Source of the DNA: Hygrophila difformis | Lineage: Eukaryota > Streptophyta > Magnoliopsida > Lamiales > Acanthaceae | Direction of reading: 5' to 3' | Assembly: GCA_030278955.1 (NCBI GenBank) | Contig: JAOANR010000005.1 | Span: 31,177,849 to 31,241,848, forward strand | DNA length: 64,000 nt | In this document: positions 57,639 through 64,000 of the stretch, one piece after another | Layout: each line of letters starts with the position of its first letter | Numbering within the stretch: the first letter of the stretch is position 1 | Program-made: the position numbers and the translations under genes | Notes under the pieces: generated by a model | Told to the model about the DNA's origin: nothing | The model's database searches: none | What the model saw: only the letters and a program-made list of their open reading frames with translations

Positions 57639-58049
57639 AATATAAATATATTTATATATATATATATATTTATTTAATTAGCACATTCAATTTTCTTGGA
57701 CAATAAGTATCCAAACATCACTTAAACATTTAGAGTACTAAGACTCTAAATGTGAGGATGTTGATATTTGGAGAAAATCTAATAATTTTCTTATATTTGC
57801 CTTGCAGGAATTCATGGAATCAACAAAAAGAAAAATAAAGCTTCAAAAACCATGTTCCTGGTTGGATTAATATTGCAATTAATGGAAATTAATTTCGGAA
57901 TTTAAAGAAATTTAAAGTCCGGAATAAATTCATAAAATAGCAGTATTGATCCAACCTAATTTATGCAAGCATGTATTTGTTAAAATAAGATTTTGGTGTA
58001 AATATGCATGTTCAGTATGTTTAAATTTGTAGAAAATGCATAAGTGTTG
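57639..58049 (+). other. Post-pol non-coding segment of B with hairpin module
   Basis: A TATA repeat (57650-57670), then the hairpin ACATTTAGAG / CTCTAAATGT (about 57724-57752), GAGGATGTTGATA, and TTTGCCTTGCAG near 57798-57809, as in A at 14699. The following 150 bases are homologous to A 14830-14950. Confidence 0.8.
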
Positions 58050-58629
58050 GATGCGGTATAATTTTCTCCTCAAATCAATGCGGTTTATACCGCATCATTT
58101 GAGACAAACCGCATCACCACATTGCCCTTAGTAATTTTATCGATGCGGTTTATACCGCATCGACATAAAAGACCGCATCGATCCTCAAAGGCGCATTCCC
58201 TGTGTTAATTTTTCTAAGTAGCCAATGCAGTTTATTCGATGCGGTATACACCGCATCAATGTGAATAAACTGCATCGACGTACGAAGGCATATTGTTTAT
58301 TTTTGCAAGTGAGCAATGCAGTTTATGCGATGCGGTATCCGCATCGCCTTAATAAACCGCATCGCCTCACAAAAGCACCCCTCTTATTTGTTCAAGTAGT
58401 CAATGCGGTTTCACTCTACGATGCGGTTTCCTCGATGCGGTATATACCGCATCGATTATGAATAAACCGCATCACTTGGAGTTGTTTTTCCCCATCTCAT
58501 TCGATGCAGTCTATGCGATGCGGTATATACCGCATCCCTCACATAAGTTTGGAAACCGCATCGATGCGGTATATACCGCATCTATGATATACCACATCGA
58601 TGATGCGGTTTCCCTTAAACCGCATTGCC
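58050..58629. repeat. Nested palindrome array of B, internal copy
   Basis: Many ATGCGGTTTATACCGCAT and ATGCGGTATATACCGCAT units with flanking half-sites. It occupies the same place (directly upstream of the internal TATA) as the CGCGACA array of A at 15077-15345. Its last half-site ends about 15-20 bases before TATTTATA. Confidence 0.92.
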
Positions 58630-58644
58630 CCTGTCCCACAACCT

Positions 58645-58652
58645 TATTTATA
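58645..58652 (+). promoter_or_regulatory. Internal TATA box of B
   Basis: TATTTATA followed by a CT-rich leader and an ATG at 58788, 136 bases on. Same motif and spacing as in A. Confidence 0.68.
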
Positions 58653-58787
58653 TCCTTTCCCCCTTCTTCTCCCTCATTCGCACTTTCAACACTTAGATAT
58701 TTTTCCCGAATCCTCTCGCGAACTTCCCTCTTCCTCTCGACACTAGTCTTCTAAATCCGAGCTTTACTCCGTCCAATCTTTCCAAGA

Positions 58788-61346
58788 ATGGCGTCTTCGT
58801 CTGAAAACCCAAGTGGGAGTAAAAGGAGCCAAATGATTATAGAGTCTGTGATGGGCCTTCCTACTACAACTCCAGACCTAGCTTTTATAGAGATAGAGGA
58901 CTTTAAAAAATAGATAGGTGACTTCCGAAGAGCCCTGGGGAACGAATTCGAATTGGAAATGGACCACCTCACCGACTGGAGTTTCGAAATGAAAGAACAT
59001 TGGTGGAGGGACATCCCAGAGCAAGATAGAAACTTCAAAGCCATGGGGCTCGAAAGGGATTTTTGCAAACACCTGTGGAACTTCTGGGACCAGGAATTCA
59101 CCCATGCAACATATGATTAGCGGTTCTCTTGGAAGGTACACTACGAACGGATGGTCTGGAGGCTGAATGAGCAGAAGGGCCGGTGGGTTAGAATGCTGGA
59201 ACAACACCTGAGAGATAAGCAATTAGCAGCATTCGAGCAAGTCCTCATACAGCCGGGAATCTTGGAAGAAACAAAGAGGCAGTATGTCAGATATGTGCCT
59301 CTGGCGCAGAAAGTGGCCTCGACCGGGGTATTTGCCATGGCAGACGCGTTCCCATTTATGTTCAAAAAGGAGCTTTACGACAATGGAACCGTCTGCGGAC
59401 CGGAAGAGCAGCGATGGCTTACAAAGCACGCAAGAGCATGCCATACTGATATGGTGTTCAATTTATGGGATGTTGTTAAACCGGTACTGGAATTCGGATT
59501 GACGAACAACTCTCCCATGTTGAATTTGATCATTGAACGGATAAAAGCGACAAGAAAGCTATGGGGCGAGTATTTGATCAAATGGGGGAAATGGGAGAAG
59601 GATATCCGAGACTCTGTGCTGAATCCGGGGGTGGAAATACCCCCTGAAAATGAGGAAATTGTGCCAACATTCATCCCCAAGCGATTCCCTGCGGTTGAAC
59701 CGAAAGAGGCGACAATGGAGGGGATGCCCAACTTTGCACTGATCAAAGAGGAATGCACGACCATGATCTGGGGCAGGAGCTGGCATAAAATGGGCAACCA
59801 AAAATGCCAGATACGCCTAATGGACGATAACAAATGCTTGGGCTTCCTGAATATTCCACCGGTCCGAAATCTGTCTCACTTGGGGGAAAAGGAGGCTGAT
59901 ATCATGGACACACTCTACGCAGACATGAAGAAAAGATTCTTCGACTTGCTGAAAGAAATGGATGAAGAAGGACTGAGGTACTGCCAAGAGAATAGACGAG
60001 GGCAGTTACGATACGACGTGGGGTTTCAGGGAGTTTTGGGTAGACACTTCACGAAGAGATGGATCGAGCAACTGATAGCAATGACCGAGCCCAAATTCAT
60101 CACAAAGTATTTGAAGATCAAAGGGCCGGAATTTGGGCTGTGGACCAAGGCTGATGACAAAATGATCGATGACTATGTAGATCCATCTCCCGAACCACAT
60201 CAGTCTATCGAATCGGAGCCCCTCCAGACTGAAACTGAGCCAGAGCCGCCGAAGAAGAAGAGGAAGCTGATAAAGCTGGCAGCAAAAGAGAAGGCTGGAA
60301 GGCCAGCTGAGCCTCAATTCAAAATCCAAGAACCAAAGCCTTCCAGCCAGCCAAGGATTATCCCACCTGTGTCCAAATTCTATGATGAACTTTCAAAGCC
60401 AAGGGATAAGGGCAAGGGCCAGGCTGTTGAATTATCAAAGAAAGAAGAGAGGCGGAAGGCCCAAGAAGAAATTGATGCCGTACTAGCAAAGAAGGCTCAA
60501 GAAGAAGAAGATGCTGAGTCTGCTGAAAAAGAACAGAGGAGGATTAATGTGGAATTAGCTGAAGAAAGGAGAATTGCTGAACGCGAGGCATGGATAGCCG
60601 AAAGAGATAGACAGGAGAAAGAACAGGCCGAAGCGGAATCAGCCGCGAAGCAAGAGGAATGGAGGCAGGAAAGGGCTAAGGCACGGGAAGAGAAAAAGAA
60701 TGAATGGGAGGAGATAGCTGAGAAGAAAGCATTGAAAGAGGCTGAAATGCAAGAGAACATGCGAAAAGCCCGGGAGGAAGAAGAAAATAGAAAAGCTGCT
60801 GAGAAGTTACAGGCAGAGCTGGAACAGAAAAAGAAGAATGAGGCTGAAAAAGAGGCCAATGTTGGGGACGATGGTTGCCAAATAATCAGCAAAACTAACA
60901 TTGTGCATATTAAAGTAAAGACTGAGCCAGCAGAATGGGCGAAAGATAAAGAGAAGCAACAGAAGAATGTGATTTCCCGAGAAAGTGGAGTTAAAGAAAA
61001 AATGGATAAAATTGTTGAAGGGTTGAAACCCACTGAAGAAATCGAAGAGATGGTGCACGAAAGCAATGTGCGATTTAAAGAATCAATAAAGAAGTCGGCG
61101 GAGCTTGCAAGTGATCTGAATAGAATAGCTGCACAAACATTGGCTGCAGCTGTCACTCAACCTCAACCCACGGTGCAAGAAGAAAATATACAGAACTTGG
61201 AAAATTCGAGTGACCATTCAGGGCCACGAATCGATCCAAGCAAGGCAAGGGCGGTGATGAGTGAAGGCAGCAGTAGCAATCTTCAAACAGCAATGGAAGC
61301 CATGGACGCCGTCTTCAAAGATAAAACCATCCAGCAAGTCCTTTAA
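58788..61346 (+). pseudogene. Post-pol ORF of B: large nuclear coiled-coil protein, unknown family (about 852 codons, two TAG stops)
   Basis: ATG at 58788 (MASSSENPSGS) is in the same frame as the long reading from 59151. Two in-frame TAG codons interrupt it, at 58911-58913 (codon 42) and 59118-59120 (codon 111). The N-terminal 450 codons are rich in Trp, Lys and Glu and look globular; I do not recognise a domain. PPKKKRKL at codons 487-494 is an SV40-type nuclear localisation signal. Codons ~550-690 are Glu/Lys/Ala-rich heptads predicting a long coiled coil. The C-terminus is Ser-rich. No signal peptide or membrane segment is visible, which argues against an envelope-like protein despite the position after pol. 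A TATA box and palindrome array lie upstream, matching the F-box cassette of A. Possible role: nuclear factor acting on the element's own arrays (inference only). Confidence 0.6.
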
Positions 61347-62300
61347 GAAGCTGACATTGCAATGGAATTGTAACACCCGAGGAAAAATAAATTCAAATTG
61401 TTTTTGAACTACGTCATGACTTGATCCCTTCACAGGGTACGTAGGTAGCTTAGGAATTTAAATACCAAGTTCAGTCATAAAATAAATCACAAAATAAAAA
61501 CATAACCGAAAGCATCCCAACGTTTAAACCCGAAGAAACCAAAACACAACCTCAGTAAAATCATTAAGGAAGGACGGGACGAGTTTAAGTAGACGAATTA
61601 TCATACGGGAGTTAGATCGAATTCGTAAATAAACCCACGTGAGAATTTCGAGTCGGGAATGACCCGCAAAGTCGGACCAAGAGCGCGAAGGATAGAAACC
61701 CGATCGTGAAAAGGAAGAAAAGAACCGACGGACCACACGAACCGCCCGAACCCCGCGCGCGCACGCGCGGCCACCGCGCGGGGAAAGGGAGACGCGTCCC
61801 AGGACTGTTCGCACGCATTCCGCGCGGACAAAGGCTTATGTGCGCGCCACCACCGCGCCAGAGGTGCAGGAGGTGTAAACTTTCCTTCTATGGCGATTTT
61901 CTTGCCAAAAATCCGTCCCCTATCGAGGGGAAGCGGATCAAGGCAGTGGAGAAGGTTATAGGGGCTGTGTTGGCCGCCCCTCTCCTTAGTTTTCAGTTTC
62001 TCAAAACCCTAGACACTCCCAACTCCCTCTCCAAGCCAAAACTCATCCGACGACAACTTCCGACGAACATTCCGGCGACGGCGAGGCAAACGGGACGAAG
62101 GCACTGCCCCATAGAATCTTGGTAAGCCATAGTTTAATGTTTTAGTTCATCCATAACACTTAGAAACTCAAAATCTAACCCGTTTCCTTTGCTACGATTT
62201 CACGCCGGAAAACAAACGAAAAGCGATCGGAAGGATTGGCCGTTCGTCGCGACCCTAGAACATCCGGATACCCATCCCAGTAATCCTAATCTTCAAATCT

Positions 62301-63777
62301 GTAAGTTAAAACCTTACTCACAAATTTTCGTGGTTATTGGTTGTTTAAAACTCGAGATATAGGCTTGTAACAAAAATCGGTTTTCAAAAACCCTATTTTC
62401 GTCCAATTTCAAAGGCTCGCCTAAAACTCGACCTTCGGGAATTCAAACCGAAAACCTTTCAACATAAGAGTTGTTCATAACACCTTTATCTATCTTGTGT
62501 CCAAATTTCAGCCGTTGACATTAAGATTTGCTATCCCAAATCACGCCGTAAACTTTCTGTGACAACCCGAACATTTCAAACTGTGACAGTTTCTCTTACT
62601 CGACTTGATGCATGTTTTTCACCCATTTTTAGAATGATTTAACATTGCATTCCTAAACAAAAGTTGTAGATAATTGTGTCTAGATTATGCATATAAAATT
62701 TCATGAATTTTGGTGTTCGTTTGGTATGCCCAACGATCGAATTTCAGAACTGCTACAAAACCTTTTCGGAGCCCACGAGTATACAGTGGGTTATGGTTGA
62801 TTTTTGAGTATCAAGAATTCATTATTTCCAAATTCTTAAAACATGAAAGTTGTTCCTTAACGTGTTTTGCAATTACTACAAAACTTTCGCATCAATTGGT
62901 TTTGAAATGAATTTTTAATCGGCGTTGCACTAACCTATGACGAAACCAGTTTTTGAGACAGAAATTATCTTTGCAAAGAACTCGAAATTCGACTCACTTC
63001 GGGACCTTATTTCCCAAAACTTAAAACATGAAAGTTTTTCGTGTGTGTGTTTTCGATCTACTGTAAAAATTTTAGAATTTTTGGTGTAAAGACGAATTTT
63101 TAATTAAGAAAGGCGTAAACTGCCTCGAATAGGATTTTTCGAACTTGAGAAAACTCGAACCATGAAAACGCGATATCGATCATTTGATAACATTGAAATA
63201 CGAACTTTCGAAAAATCCTGTTCACTAGGCCGAGCCGATCTTCATGCTATCATTATCTTTGAGAGTGCCTCGTTAGTGGTCTCCTTACTATCTGAGATTG
63301 CCTCGTTAGTGATCTCGCGCGCTGTATATTTTGGATCGCCTCGTTAGTGGTCCTACTATCTTTTTGAGACTGTCTCGTTAGTGGTCTCCCATTGTTGGAC
63401 TGCCTTGTTAGTGGTCCTATGTTGAGATTGCCTCGTTAGTGATCTCCCGGTATGGTGTCCTCTTCTTAGTCGACGGGATAAAATGTAAAAGACTTGTGTG
63501 AGTGTTCCATTATGCTTAAATCGTATTTATCATGTTTTTTTTTAAAATTATGTATTTAAAATTATGCATCTTAAATTATGCTTTAAATTACACTTTTAAA
63601 ATTATGTCCTTTAATCATGTTTTCCGCTGCAAATAAATTATGTATTTTAAATTTATGTATGGAAAGCGAGATATTTAGTTTAAACACATGTAACCCCTTT
63701 TATTTGTTAGTTAGGGATTAACTTACTCAGTATATCTTTATACTGACAACCGTTGTCGTTTTTTTTTTCTTTTACAG
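62301..63777 (+). other. Putative leader intron in F LTR
   Basis: GTAAGT donor at 62301-62306, able to pair with CTTAC 12 bases on. Acceptor TTTTACAG ends at 63777 after a T-rich tract. The acceptor hairpin has perfect 8-base arms TCAGTATA (63727-63734) and TATACTGA (63739-63746). The length is 1,477 bases. Confidence 0.6.
63261..63446. repeat. Tandem hairpin array of F, 6 units with conserved loop and changing stems
   Basis: Each unit has a loop close to TGCCTCGTTAGTG. Stems: GAGA/TCTC, GAGAT/ATCTC (63294-63298 with 63312-63316), GGA/TCC, GAGAC/GTCTC (63366-63370 with 63384-63388), GGAC/GTCC (63397-63400 with 63414-63417), GAGAT/ATCTC (63424-63428 with 63442-63446). It lies inside the putative intron. 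Confidence 0.88.
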
Positions 63778-64000
63778 AGTATGTCGAGTGACGCATGCAC
63801 ACGCATTTGGGGGGATATATTTGTGAACGTTTTTAATTACTGCATCATACTACTGTTTTACCTGGTCTGTTAAACCCGAGGTTTTGGCCGTGTTGGCCGT
63901 GAGTACTTTTCCGCTGCACTTACCTTATCCATGCATGATGATTTTTACTACCGTACTATGATTGAAGTATTGATAAATTCCGGATTCATTGTTGAATGTT

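Larger units (their letters stand above)
46854..61368 (+). mobile_element. Element B: Athila-lineage LTR retrotransposon, 3' end interrupted and beyond the window
   Basis: 5' LTR 46854-51513, tRNA-Asp type primer site at 51514, gag-pol 51659-57638, a post-pol cassette with palindrome array, TATA and a large ORF to 61346, then element F inserts at 61369. LTR ends, primer site, gag start, pol and the U5 block are homologous to A. The palindrome arrays and the post-pol ORF are not. Confidence 0.93.
61369..64000 (+). mobile_element. Element F: Tekay-like LTR, + strand, runs off the window
   Basis: Starts TGTAACACCCGAGG and shares with D and C the block CTTGATCCCTTCACAGGGTAC, a decayed inner purine tract near 61566-61584, the splice donor (62301), a hairpin array and the splice acceptor (63777) with ACAGAGTATGTCG. 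The GC-rich part (61740-61860) contains CGCGCGG and GCGCGCC half-sites. Diverged from D and C, so a separate family or subfamily. It could be a 5' LTR or a solo LTR; the end is not in view. Confidence 0.82.

Noticed and set aside
60497..61156. 219-codon - strand ORF rich in Ser, Phe and Cys
   Set aside because: Antisense shadow of the Glu/Lys-rich coiled coil; reverse reading of GAA and AAG codons gives Phe, Leu and Ser.
58788..61346. Envelope-like glycoprotein, expected from the position after Athila pol
   Set aside because: No signal peptide, transmembrane segment or furin-like site. A nuclear signal and coiled coil are present instead.

Overview
The window is plant nuclear heterochromatin. 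All 64 kb can be assigned to nested LTR retrotransposons of the Ty3/gypsy superfamily, and I see no free-standing host gene. An angiosperm, probably a eudicot, is indicated by Athila-lineage elements with 4.6 kb LTRs and a tRNA-Asp primer site, by Tekay/Del-like chromoviruses with a tRNA-iMet primer site and a chromodomain, and by a captured F-box gene resembling the Arabidopsis At2g35280-like family. The species cannot be told from the sequence.

Nesting, oldest first. H is a decayed Ty3/gypsy element on the + strand (1-1628 and 42873-44534). D, a Tekay-like element on the - strand (1629-42872), splits H inside RNase H and leaves a perfect GAGAA target duplication. Athila element A (3912-22829, +) sits in D's left LTR. 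Tekay element C (29645-39920, +, duplication CCCAG) sits in D's right LTR. D's interior (23516-29616) is a scrambled series of gag-only pieces and extra LTRs. On the right, G (44535-46853, -) sits in the tail of H. Athila element B (from 46854, +) sits in G, and Tekay-like LTR F (61369 to the window end, +) sits in B. The far ends of H, G, B and F lie outside the window.

How the parts work. A and B have the layout LTR, tRNA-Asp primer site, gag-protease-RT-RNase H-integrase, then a post-pol cassette with its own TATA box and an extra ORF. In A the extra ORF is a two-exon F-box-like gene. In B it is an ~850-codon coiled-coil protein with an SV40-type nuclear localisation signal. C carries a coiled-coil leader ORF, gag, pol and chromodomain, but RT and integrase are internally deleted. 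D and G have lost pol. Every pol reading frame in the window is broken, and many breaks fit cytosine deamination.

The most interesting signal is a shared cis design. Elements A, B and G carry arrays of two-level nested inverted repeats (four half-sites in order forward, forward, reverse, reverse) just upstream of a TATA box; D has one such unit and C a weaker one. The core differs in each family: TGTCGCGA in A, ATGCGGTTT in B, TACGACGC in G, TTGGCGCG in D. In A and B the same element-specific core occurs at three matched places: upstream of the LTR TATA, inside the LTR, and upstream of the internal TATA that serves the extra ORF. Separately, all Tekay-type LTRs carry a conserved donor/acceptor pair enclosing a 1.3-1.5 kb putative leader intron. 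Both splice sites are associated with covarying hairpins, and in D and F the intron contains a hairpin array.
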